NCBI GenBank assembly: GCA_003194525.1
Contig: NBIV01000066.1
Span: 1 to 64,000, forward strand
From: Gracilariopsis chorda
Taxonomy: Eukaryota > Rhodophyta > Florideophyceae > Gracilariales > Gracilariaceae
Length of the DNA: 64,000 nucleotides
Direction of reading: 5' to 3'
The notes beneath the pieces were generated by a model. The model saw only the letters and a list, made by a program, of their open reading frames with translations. It had not been told where the DNA came from and searched no databases. The position numbers were made by a program, and so were the translations under genes. Numbering within the stretch: position 1 is the stretch's first letter; every line of letters starts with the position of its first letter. Below are positions 24,101-35,553 of the stretch, in pieces.

Positions 24101-27100
24101 CTTCCTCAACTAAGATGCAAAGCAGCAGCTCCGAGACCCTGCTCACATTGACGAGCTCATCTCAGCTGAGATTCCTCCTTCCTCCGACGCCACCTTACAA
24201 GAGTTGGTGCTCAAGCACATGATTCACACTCCGTACGGTGCAGGCAACCGGTCAGCGCTGTGCATGCGCGAGCTGACATGCTTGAAGCACTTTCCGAAGC
24301 CGTTTCGATCTGAAACTGCACAGCTTGAGAATGAGTACTACATCAGCTACAGAAGACGCGCTCCTTCCGAGGGCGGGGTGTCCGTGGAACGAAGCTGCAG
24401 GGTCGTCCGTCGACAGCGCGTAGTGACGTTGGACAAATCGTGGGTGGTTCCACATTGCCCAGAGCTTCTCCGCCGGTTTGCATGCCACATCAACGTTGAG
24501 CTATGCGTATCGCGAATTGGCAGTATCAAGTACCTCTTCAAGTATGTGTGCATGGGTTCTGACAGAGTCACCATGGAGATTGTAGATGAGAACGGACGCC
24601 ATGACGAGATCCAGAACTTCCAGGACGCACGGTATGTGTCAGCCTCCGAAGCAGTGTGGCGGTTGCTTGCGCTCGACATTGTCGATCGCAATCCACCCGT
24701 CGTGCGGCTTGAAGTACACTTGGAAGATCACCATACGGTGTTCTTCCAGGAAGGCGACGAGCACTCTGCTGCTAACAGGGAGCGGGCAGGAACCAAGCTG
24801 ACTGAGTGGTTTGTGGCCAACCAAAAGTACCCCGGCGCACAGCATATCCCTTATGCCCAGTTCCCGAGGTACTTTACTTGGAACAAATCAAACAAATGCT
24901 GGAAGCCGCGTGCATGTCTCCGACGCCGTTCGGTGTCTCGAAGCCAGCCCACCTCCTCCTCAGCCGCCGCTGCAGCAGCCGATCTATACGACTTCACTGG
25001 CAGGGGTGCGCATGTGGTTGGGCGCATTTATACTGCCAGTCCACGAGAGGGTGAGCGGTACTACCTCCGCTTACTCTTGACCCACACAGCGGGAGCTACT
25101 TCCTCTCAGCATCTCCGCAACGTGGATGGTCAGCATTGTGGTAGCTTCAGGGAGGCCTGCCTCAAGAAAGACCTTCTCGCCGACGACAGCGAGTGGAGAC
25201 GGGCACTACGCGAGTCCTTTCGCTCCTCATTTGTTCCGCTCTCTCATTTGTTTGCCACCATCTTGCTTTACTGCGAGCCGTCGGACCCCCGTTCTCTGTG
25301 GGAGCAGCATCTATCGATGTTCCTGCAAGATATACGCGCTCGACATCGCGGCATGATGCACGCACTGGCCGACGACGAAAGAGCCAGCTCTTACGTTTTC
25401 TTAGAAGTGCAAAAGGCATTGCAATAAATGGGTGGCCCACTGGCGTCTCTGTCATCGTACGGTCTTCCGACACCCATGCAGGACCTACCGGAAATGCGCG
25501 CTCCAACTCGGTCTCCGCAGCAAATCCATTCGGAGCTGAACGACACTGTGCAAGCTGCCCTCCCTCTCTTCAATGAGCGTCAGCGTCTGGCGTTCAATAC
25601 CGTCGTGGGGGCCATCCTTCCTGGCGTGTCCGCGGAGAGCTTGCAGGCTCTTGGTGGTCCTTCTACGCCAACGCAGCCAACCACTCGCGTTTTCTTTTTG
25701 GATGCTCCGGGTGGAACCGGCAAGACCTTCCTCTCCAAGGCAATTCAGGCCACGTTACGCCTTCGTGCCAAGTCCGTCTTTACGGTAGCCACGTCTGCTG
25801 TAGCAGCCATACTGCTTGAGGGCGGTCGGACAGCCCACTACGCGTTCAGGATTCCCATCCCAGCCACCTCTGAGAGCACGTGCAACATCCCGGTCAACTC
25901 GCACCTGGCCACTCGGATGAAGAACGTCGACCTCATTATCTGGGCGGAGATCGTAATGTGTCACCGCTTCTGCGTCGAAGCCGTAGACCGCACTCTCCGT
26001 GACATAACGCGCTCGCAGCTCCCCTTTGGAGGCAAGTTCGTATTGCTTTCTGGCGACTTTCGGCAGATCCTTCCCGTTGTTCGTGGCGGCTCTCGATCAG
26101 TGATCGTCAACGCATGCATCAAACGCTCAAGTCTCTTTTCTCACTTTCGCACCTTGAGATTGACTGAGAACATGCGGCTTTCTGTGCTCCGTCGAGACCC
26201 CACAGCCACACAAGATGCACTGCAGTTTCCAAACACGCTCTTGCAGATTGGAGAGGGCAGACTGCCAGGCACTGTCCCGCCAAAGCACCCCTTCACCCTC
26301 CCAGAGTCCGTACAATGTGTGGAGTCGTTCCGCACCATGGTCCGTATGGTCTTTCATGGTATCGCTCAAAGGTACATAGATGCGGATTGGCTAACGTCAA
26401 CGGTGATTATAACCACACGAAACGATCACCTACCAGAGCTCAACGACTATGTAGGCCACATGATACCTGGAGCGTATGGCACATACCTCAGTGCGGACAA
26501 GGTGAGCGACGACGAAGGTGCCGCGCTGCAGTACCCTGTCGAGATGCTCAACACTCTGACTGCCGGGTCAGCGCTGCCGGACCACCGCCTCAAACTCAAA
26601 AAGGGCTTTGTGGTTATGCTCCTTCGCAACTTGGATCCCTCAAACGGCCACATCAATGGTGCCATCTATACCGTAGAAGACATGCAAAGCAACGTACTGT
26701 TTCTTCCACTCGCTTCTGGAGTAGATCGTGGCAACGCACTATGCCTGCCGCGCATGCCCTGTGGACCTGGAGACGACAACTTTCCGGTTCCCAAGTTCAC
26801 TCGCACCTGGTTCCCAGTACGTGTTTGTTTTGCCATCACTACCAATAAGGCACAGGTTCATTCGTATAGTGGTCGCATCGGACTGGATTTGCGTGATGGC
26901 TGTTTCACGCACGGCCAGCTGTACGTCGCCTTTTCTCGGACCACCAACCCGTCCAACATCGTGGCCTGTCTCCCTGCCGGTAGCACCTCTACCAATAATG
27001 TAGTGTACCCCAAAGTTCTTTTGTAGACGAACTTGATAGCTTTAAGTAAACCTCTTCTTTTTTCTTTCATTTTTTTCTTTTCTTCTATCTTCTTACTCCC

Positions 27101-27217
27101 CAAAAGTACTTGCATTCTACAACCAAACTACCCAAAACACGCTACCCAAATACTCCTTTCACTCTAATACTTCTTTTACTCCTTAACACGTGCGAAGCAC
27201 GCAATGGAGCCACTTGT
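21138..27217 (+). mobile_element. Full-length Helitron H2 (6080 bp), inactive
   Basis: The best preserved full-length copy. 5' end near 21148; ~30-nt imperfect palindrome at about 21230-21320; perfect 15-bp palindrome at 21389-21434; 10-bp palindrome attgcacgct...agcgtgcaat near 21440; RepHel frame 22134-27026; then a pyrimidine-rich tail and the 3' hairpin (about 27188-27202) ending cacttgt. One reading frame runs the full 4.9 kb without an indel but with four stops. Confidence 0.9.
22134..27026 (+). pseudogene. Helitron Rep-helicase (RepHel) frame of H2, one frame with four stops
   Basis: A single frame of about 1630 codons starts at ATG 22134 (context ttttaaaATG) after a pyrimidine tract. 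Order: charged R/E/A-rich N-terminus (residues ~1-185); a zinc-finger-like stretch ECRF..CCAKGH; Helitron-like N domain with GHPDIFLTMTCN (about 23864); HUH motif GLPHAH (about 24078); Tyr pair KYLFKYV (about 24528); EAVWRLL; then a Pif1 helicase with GGTGKT (about 25709), GDFRQILP and a C-terminal HGQLYVAFSR. Stops interrupt it at 22698 (TGA, where H3 has TGC), 24003 (TAG; H3 TCG), 24111 (TAA; H3 GAG) and 25425 (TAA; H3 AAA). Walker B is WAEI where H3 keeps DEI, so the helicase would probably be dead even if translated. Confidence 0.9.
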
Positions 27218-29063
27218 CCTCCCACTTATACTAAAGCGGAAGTTTGTCTGTCTGTCTGTCTGTGTGTCAGCTAACGCCCACTCATTGGCTGAAAAATTGC
27301 CAAGGAGGCTGCCAAGTGGAAACGTGGCATTTTATGCGCCCCAAGAGGCATCTTGCACCGCATAATGCGACACGTTTCCACCTGGCGCCTTTTGCACGCC
27401 ATCTTGCACGGCATAATCCGACACGTTTCCACCTGGCGCCTTATGCACGACACAGTAGCCTAGCCGTTTCACCAAAGTAGCCCACCCGATACACTACAGT
27501 AACCGACCCGTTGCACTGCGGTGCACAATACCGTTTTAATTACTAGTTTTCAACGGTCATGTGCACCAATGGCATTGCATGCTATACTACACCATGGTTA
27601 TGAACACCAGTAAAATAGCACTGCACTAAAGCGTGCCATGTTATTCACCATAGTTATGCACACCAATGAAATGGCACTATACTAAAGCGTGCCATATCAT
27701 TCACCATAGTTATGCACACCAATAAAATGGCAGTACACTAGAGCGTACCATGTTATTCCCGCGCTGAGCGCTCCCTCTTCCTTTTCTGTGGTTACCCTAC
27801 AAATATGACATTCTTCCACATAAGTATACACGCATTTACTTTCCAGCACGTCTATAATCCTCTACTTTAATGAGCAGTACGCAGTGATCTCTTAACCAAC
27901 GCCACACATAACCATGCTCTACACGATGATGCTATGCGTGACAATGGAGAAAGGGACAAGGTTAGGCGTAATGGTTCGATGCGTGACGATGCTAGGCACG
28001 ACGATGCTTCAGGCTGCTGCGGTATACGCGAAGGTTTTACTCCCGCAAGGTAGTGTAGTTTACTGCATAATTGCTACACGCAGTTCTGCCTTCCAGGATG
28101 CTCCGCGCAACAAAGCTATGCTTGAAAATGTTCTACATGAAAACTTTATGCGCCATAGTGGAATGCGCGACAATTCTACTTCTGTCTACCAAGCAAAGTT
28201 CTACAGCTTCATCCTCAAAGCTCGATGACTTAGAAGCCACAATATCCGAACAACACGCCATGTTACCCTAAATGAGGTTCCGCACGAGAATGCTCGACAA
28301 TGCTAGACGCCACGATGCTGGACGCGACGATCCTAAGCGCGACGATGCTAGGCGTGACGATGCTAGGCACCATCATACTAGGCGCCATGCTTCGAAGAGC
28401 GACGATGATAGGTGTCACTCTACAGATTCATGCTGAACTTACGATACAAAACGAGACACAATATCTTCTCACACGCGTCTGTCGAAGCCGTCTGATGCTC
28501 TTATAGCAAAGATAGGTATAATACAGGCGGCACCGCCACTCTGTTCAGTAATGCTATGTACGAAAACGCTACTAACGACTATGCTTTGCACGATGGTGGC
28601 ACTTTCCTTCCAAATTTTAAGATGTACAGATCTCATCTACACGCCCGAAGCGTATCGTGACATAGCAGTCTCTGCAGATTGCGTGCCGAGGCGGTGGGGC
28701 AGTATGCACGTGGGGCTTGAAACGCTCGCGTGCAAAGCGTGAAATTGCCATACCAGCATCTACGAACCGCATGCAGTGGCGGTGGGGTGCTCTGCATGCG
28801 GGCGTGAAACGCCCACGTGCAGTGCACGCTGTTACTATTGCCTGCATGACGGAGCTGAAAGTGCACTTTCTATGCACACAAGTGCCAGTTTTACTTATTT
28901 GGTAAATCAGACCATCTATGACGCTTTTCTGTACCACTAAAGCAACGGTCACCTGAGCAATCCTACAAACAAACTACCCAAAACACGCTACCCAAATACT
29001 GGTTCCATTCTAATGCTTCTTTTACTCCTTAACGCGTGCGAAGCACGCAATGGAGCCACTTGT
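27218..29063 (+). mobile_element. Non-autonomous Helitron unit U6 (1846 bp)
   Basis: It has the Helitron 5' region (tgtctgtctgtctgtgtgtcagctaacgcc is shared in part with the other units), only about three minisatellite copies (about 27590-27755), the 15-bp repeats (about 28300-28410), the hairpin cluster (about 28690-28830) and the 3' end. The helicase tail present in most other units is missing: sequence jumps from the segment after the hairpins to the region just before the 3' end. More diverged than U1-U5. Confidence 0.85.
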
Positions 29064-30782
29064 TCCCCCTTACTAAAGACAATGTTTGTCCGTCTGTCTT
29101 TCTGTCTGTCAGCTAACGCCCACTTATTGGCTGAAAAATCGGCAAGGAGGCTGCCAAGTGGAAACGTGGCATTTTATGCGCCCCAAGAGGCATCTTGCAC
29201 CGCATAATGCGACACGTTTCCACCTGGCGCCTTTTGCCACGCCACAGTAGCCTATCCATTTGACCAAAGTAGCCTACCCATTACACTACAGTAACCGAGC
29301 CGTTGCAATGCAGTGCACATAACCGTTTTAATTACTAGTTTTCCACGGTTATGTGCACCAATGGCATTGCACACTCTACTACACCATGGTTATGCAAACC
29401 AATGAATAGGGACAAGGCTCTGCCACAAGGCTATGCGATGATCTACCCTGCTGCGTTATACGCGAAGGTTTTACTTCCGCACCGTAGCATAGGTTACTAC
29501 ATACTTGCCACCCGCAGTGCTTGCTTCTATGATGCTCTGCTCAACAAAGCTGTGCTTGACCATGTTCTACATGAAAACTTTATGCGCCATGGTGGAATGC
29601 ACGACAATTCTACTTCCGTTTACGAAGAAATGCTCTACAGCTCTATTCTCAAAGATCAATGCCATAGAAGCCACATTACCTGAGCAGCACCCCATGTTAC
29701 CCTAAATGAGGTTCTGCACAAAAATCATCGACAATGCTGAACGCCACGATGCTGGATGCGACGATCCTAAGCGCAACAATGCTAGGCGCGACGATGCTAG
29801 GCGCGACGAAGCTAGGCGCCATGATACAAGGCGCGATGGTTTGAGGAGCGACGATGCTAGGTGTCACTCTACAGATTTATGCTCAAATTGCGATGCAATA
29901 GAAGCCACAATACTTTCTCACACGCCCCTGCAGAGGCTATCTGATCTCTGATTGCAATGCAAGGTGTATTACAGGCAGTACGGCTACTCTGTTCAATAAA
30001 GCTATGTACGAAAACGCTACAAACGACGATGCTTTGCACGATGGTAGCACTTTCCTTCCAAATGTTAAGATATAAAGATCTCGTCTACACGCCTGAAACG
30101 TAGCGTGACATAGCAGACTCTGCAGACTGCGTGCCGAGGCAGAGGGGCAGTCTGCACGCGGGCCATGAAACGCCCGCGTGCAAAGCATGCCATTACCATA
30201 TCAGCATCTACGAACTGCATGCAGCGGCGTAGGGGTGTTTGCACCCGGGCGTGAAACGTCCGCGTGCAGAGCACGCTATTACCATTGCCTTCTATCATGC
30301 GTTGCATGACGGAGCTGAAAGCGCACCTTCTATGCACACAAATGCCAGTTTTACTTATTTGGTAAATCAGACCCAGTTCCGAGTACGTGTCTCTTTTGCC
30401 ATCCCTAGCAATAAAGCATAGGGTCAGTCGTATAGTGGTCGCATTGGACTGGATTTGCGTGATGGCTGTTTCACGCACAGCCTTCTGTATGTCGCCTTTT
30501 CTCGGACCACCAACCCGGCCAACATCGTGGCCTGTCTACCTGCCGGTAGAACCTCTACCAGTAATGTAGTGTACCCCGAAGTTCTTTCGTAGACGAACTT
30601 GATAGCTTTAAGTAAACCTCTTCTTTTTTCTTTCATTTTTTCTTTTCTTTTCTCTTCGTACTCCCCAAAAATACTTGCATTCCACAAACAAATTACCCAA
30701 AACACGCTACCCAAATACTCCTTTCACTGTAATGCTTCTTTTACTCCTTAACGCGTAAGAAGCTCACAATGGAGCCATTTGT
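29064..30782 (+). mobile_element. Non-autonomous Helitron unit U7 (1719 bp)
   Basis: A compact unit almost without minisatellite: 5' region, 15-bp repeats (about 29740-29870), hairpin cluster (about 30140-30270), helicase tail of a third subtype (about 30370-30591, THSLLYVAFSR), then a slightly altered 3' end (gcgtaagaagctcac; catttgt). It has the same length as U10 and is nearly identical to it. Confidence 0.85.
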
Positions 30783-33529
30783 CCCTTTATACTAAAGACA
30801 ATGTTTGTCCGTCTGTCTGTCTGTCTGTCAGCTAACGCTCACTCATTGGTCGCAATATCGGCAAGGAGGCTGCCAAGTGGAAACGTGGCATTTTATGCGC
30901 TCCAAGAGGCATCTTGCACCGCATAATGGCGTTTTATGCGCTCCAAGAGGCATCTTGCACCGCAAAATGCGACACGTTTCCACCTAGCGCCTTTTGCACA
31001 CCACAGTTAATGCGACACGTTTTCACCTGCCGCCTTTTGCACACCACAGTAGCGAAGAGGTATTTGCACCGCATAATGTGACATGTTTCCACCTGGCGCC
31101 TTTTGCACACCACAGTGGCCAAGAGGCATCTTGCACCGCATAATTCGACACGTTTCCACCTGGTGCCTCTTGCAGGTCATACTAGCCTATCCGTTTGACC
31201 AACGTAGCCCACCCATTACACTGCAGTAACCGACCCGTTGGAGTGCAGTGCACATGACCGTTTTAATTACTATTTTTCAACGGTCATGTGCACCAATGCT
31301 ATTGCACGCTACACTACACCATGCTTATGCAAACCAATATAGTGGCACTACAAAAAACCCTGCTATGCCATTCAAAATGGTTAAATAGCACTACAATAAA
31401 GTCTGCCATTTTAATTACCATGGTTATGCGCACCAAAAAATTGCACTACACTAAAGCGTGCCATGTCAATCACCATTGTTATGCACACCAATAAAATGGC
31501 ACTACACTAAAGCGTTCCATGTCATTCACCATGGTTTAATGGCACTACAATAAACCGTGCCATTTTAATTACCATGGTTATGCACACCAGTAAAATGGCA
31601 CTACACTAAAGCGTTCCATGTCATTCACCATAGTTATGCTCACCAATAAAGTGGCACTAAAATAAAGCGTGCCATGTCTTATTCCATGGTTATGCACAAC
31701 AATAAAGTGGCACTACACTAGAGCGTGCCATGTCACTCACCATGGTTATGCACACCAATAAAATGGCACTACAATAAAGCATGCCATGTCATTCACCATG
31801 ATTAAATGGCACTACAATAAAGCGTGCGATTTTAATAACCATGGTTATGCACACCAATAAAATGACACTACACTAAAATGTGCCATGTCATTCACCATGG
31901 TTATGCACACCAATAAAATGGCACTACACTAGAGCGTGCCATGTCATTCGCGCACTGAGCGCTCCCCTTTCTTTTGCTTTAGTTACTGTACAAATGAAAC
32001 ATTGCTTGACATAAGTACACACGCATTTACTTGCCGGCACGTCTATAATCCTCTACAACATAGAGCATTACGCAGTGATCTCTTAACCAACGATCCACAT
32101 AACTATGCTCTACACGACAATGCCAGGCGCGACAATGGTAAGAAAGACAAGGCTATGTGTAATGATTCGACGCGCGATGATTCTAGGGACGACGATGCTC
32201 TACAATGCTGCAGTATACGCAAAGGTTTTACTACCACACGGTAGCATAGTTTACTGCATAACTGCCACACGCAGTGCTGCCTATACGATGCTCCGCGCAA
32301 CCAAGCTATGCTTGACCACGTTCTACATGAAGACTTTATGCAACATAGTGGAATGCGCGACGATTCTACTTCCGTTTACCAAGCAATGCTCTTCAGCGTC
32401 ATCTTCAAAGCTCGATACCATAGAAGCCACAATACCTGAGCAGCACGCCATGTTACCCTAAATGAGGTTCTCCACAAAAATAATCGACGATGCTAGACGT
32501 CAAATGCTGGACGCGACGTTCCTAAGTGCGACGACGCTAGGGGCGACGATGGTAGGCGCGACAATGCTAGGTGCCATGATACCAGGCACGATGATTCGAA
32601 GAGCGATGATGCTAGGTGTCAGTGTACAGATTTATGCTCAAATGTCGATGCAATAGAAGCCACTATACCTTCTCACACGCGCCAGCAGTGGCTATCTGAT
32701 GATCTGATGACTTCAAGGTATATTACAGGCGGCATGGCTACTCTGTTCAATAATGCTATGTACGAAAACGCTACGAAGGACTATGCTCTGCACGATGGTG
32801 GCACTTTCCTTCCAAATGTTGAGATATACAGATTTCATCTACATGCCAGAAGCGTAGCGTGGCATAGTAGCCTCTGCAGACTGCGCGCCCAGGCGGTGGG
32901 ACAGTCTGCACGTGGGGCGTGAAACGCCCTCGTGCAAAGCATGCCATTGCCATACCAGCATCTAAGAACTGCATGCGGCGGCGGTGTGGTGTTCCACGCG
33001 GGCGTGAAACGCCCGCGTGCAGAGCACCTAATACCATTGCCTTCGATCATGCGTTGCATGAAGGAGCTGAAAGCGCACTTTCTATGCACACACAATTTCC
33101 TTTATTTGGTAAGTCAGACCCAGTTCCCAGTACGTGTCTGTTTTGCCATCACTACCAAGAAGGCACAGGGTCAGTCGTATAGTGGTCGCATCGGACTGGA
33201 TTTGCATGATGGCTGTTTCACGCATGGCCAGCTGTACGTCACCTTTTCTCGGACCACCAACCCGTTCAACATCGTGGTCTGTCTCCCTTCCAGTAGCACC
33301 TCTACCAATGATGTACTGTACCCCGAAGTTCTTTCGTAGGCGAATTTGATAGCTTTAAGTAAACGTCTTCTTTTTTCTTTAATTTTTTCTTTTCTTCTCC
33401 CTTCTTACTCCCCAAAAATACTTGCATTCTACAAACAAACTACCCAAAACACGGTACCCAAATACTCCTTTCACTCTAATGATTCTTTCACTCCTTAACG
33501 CGTGCGAAGCACGCAAAGGAGCCACTTGT
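30783..33529 (+). mobile_element. Non-autonomous Helitron unit U8 (2747 bp)
   Basis: The 5' half resembles U1 (minisatellite about 31310-31938). The right half resembles U3 and U5, with diverged 15-bp repeats (about 32480-32620), a hairpin pair (about 32905-33030) and a helicase tail (about 33116-33339). It probably represents an older version of the long units on the left. Confidence 0.85.
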
Positions 33530-33834
33530 CTGTGCTGATATACTAAAGACAATGATTGTGTGTGTGTCTGTCTGTCTATCAGCAAACGCACACTCAGTGG
33601 CTGAAAAATCGGCAAGGAGGCCGCCAAGTGGAAACATGTAAATTTATGCGCTCCAGTAGACATCTTGCATAGCATAATGCGACACGTTTCCACCTGGCGT
33701 CGTCTGCATGCCACCGTAGCCTATCTGTTTGACTAAAATATCCCACCCGTTATACCAACTACCAAAACACTCCTTTCACTCTAATGCTTCTTTCACTCCT
33801 TAACGCGTGCGAAGCACGCAATGGAGCCACTTGT
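33530..33834 (+). mobile_element. Micro-Helitron U9 (305 bp)
   Basis: About 220 bp of Helitron 5' end, including the ~30-nt palindrome around 33620-33700, is joined directly to the last ~75 bp with the terminal hairpin and cacttgt. There is no minisatellite, repeat block or helicase tail. Its 5' sequence (tgtgctgatatactaaag, tctgtctgtctatcagcaaa) matches H3 (35554 on) better than any other unit, so it looks like an internal-deletion derivative of an H3-type element. Confidence 0.85.
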
Positions 33835-35553
33835 CCCCCCTTACTAAAGACATTGATTGTCCGTCTGTGTGTCTGTGTGTCAGCTAACGCCCACTCATTG
33901 GCCGCAAAATCGAGAAGGAGGCTGCCAAGTGGAAACGTGGCATTTTATGCGCCCCAAGAAGCATCTTGCACCGCATAATGCGACACGTTTCCACCTGGCG
34001 CCTTTTGCCACGCCACAGTAGCCTATCCATTTGACCAAAGTAGCCTACCCATTACACTACAGTAACCGAGCCGTTGCAATGCAGTGCACATAACCGTTTT
34101 AATTACTACTTTTCAACGGTTATGTGCACCAATGGCATTGCACGCTCTACTACACCATGGTTATGCAAACCAATGAATAGGGACAAGGCTCTGCCACAAG
34201 GCTATGCGATGATCTACCCTGCTGCGTTATACGCGAAGGTTTTACTTCCTCACCGTAGCATAGGTTACTGCACAATTGCCACACGCAGTGCTTCCTTCTA
34301 CGATACTCTGCTCAACAAAGCTGTGCTTGACCATGTTCTACATGAAAACTTTATGCGCCATGGTGGAATGCACGACAATTCTACTTCCGTTTACGAAGAA
34401 ATGCTCTACAGCTCTATTCTCAAAGATCAATGCCATAGAAGCCACATTACCTGAGCAGCGCCCCATGTTACCCTAAATGAGGTTCTGCACAAAAATCATC
34501 GACAATGCTGAACGCCACGATGCTGGATGCGACGATCCTAAGCGCAACAATGCTAGGCGCGACGATGCTAGGCGCGACGAAGCTAGGCGCCATGATACAA
34601 GGCGCGATTATTTGAGGAGCGACGATGCTAGGTGTCACTCTACAGATTAATGCTCAAATGTCGATGCAATAGAAGCCACAATACCTTCTCACACGCCCCT
34701 GCGGAGGCTATCTGATCTCTGATTGCAATGCAAGGTGTATTACAGGCAGTACGGCTACTCTGTTCAATAAAGCTATGTACGAAAACGCTACAAACGACGA
34801 TGCTTTGCACGATGGTAGCACTTTCCTTCCAAATGTTAAGATATAAAGATCTCGTCTACACGCCTGAAACGTAGCGTGACATAGCAGACTCTGCAGACTG
34901 CGTGCCGAGGCAGAGGGGCAGTCTGCACGCGGGCCATGAAACGCCCGCGTGCAAAGCATGCCATTACCATATCAGCATCTACGAACTGCATGCAGCGGCG
35001 TAGGGGTGTTTGCACCCGGGCGTGAAACGTCCGCGTGCAGAGCACGCTATTACCATTGCCTTCTATCATGCGTTGCATGACGGAGCTGAAAGCGCACCTT
35101 CTATGCACACAAATGCCAGTTTTACTTATTTGGTAAATCAGACCCAGTTCCCAGTACGTGTCTCTTTTGCCATCACTACCAATAAAGCACAGGGTCAGTC
35201 GTATAGTGGTCGCATTGGACTGGATTTGCGTGATGGCTGTTTCACGCACAGCCTTCTGTATGTCGCCTTTTCTCGGACCACCAACCTGTCCAACATCGTG
35301 GCCTGTCTACCTGCCGGTAGAACCTCTACCAATAATGTAGTGTACCCCGAAGTTCTTTCGTAGTCGAACTTGATAGCTTTAAGTAAACCTCTTCTTTTTT
35401 CTTTCATCTTTTCTTTTCTTTTCTCTTCGTACTCCCAAAAAATACTTGCATTCCACAAACAAATTACCCATAACACGGTACCCAAATACTCCTTTCACTG
35501 TAATGCTTCTTTTACTCCTTAACGCGTAAGAAGCACACAATGGAGCCATTTGT
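33835..35553 (+). mobile_element. Non-autonomous Helitron unit U10 (1719 bp)
   Basis: Near-identical to U7 in length and order: 15-bp repeats about 34510-34640, hairpin cluster about 34910-35045, helicase tail about 35140-35363, altered 3' hairpin gcgtaagaagcacac with catttgt. Its 5' subterminal palindrome carries paired changes (gtgcacataaccgtt / aacggttatgtgcac) that keep perfect pairing. Confidence 0.85.

Noticed and set aside
22698-25427. The four H2 stops as introns or reassigned codons
   Set aside because: All three stop codons are used, H3 has ordinary sense codons at the same places, and the TTL-protease gene ends normally with TAA, so simple decay is more likely.
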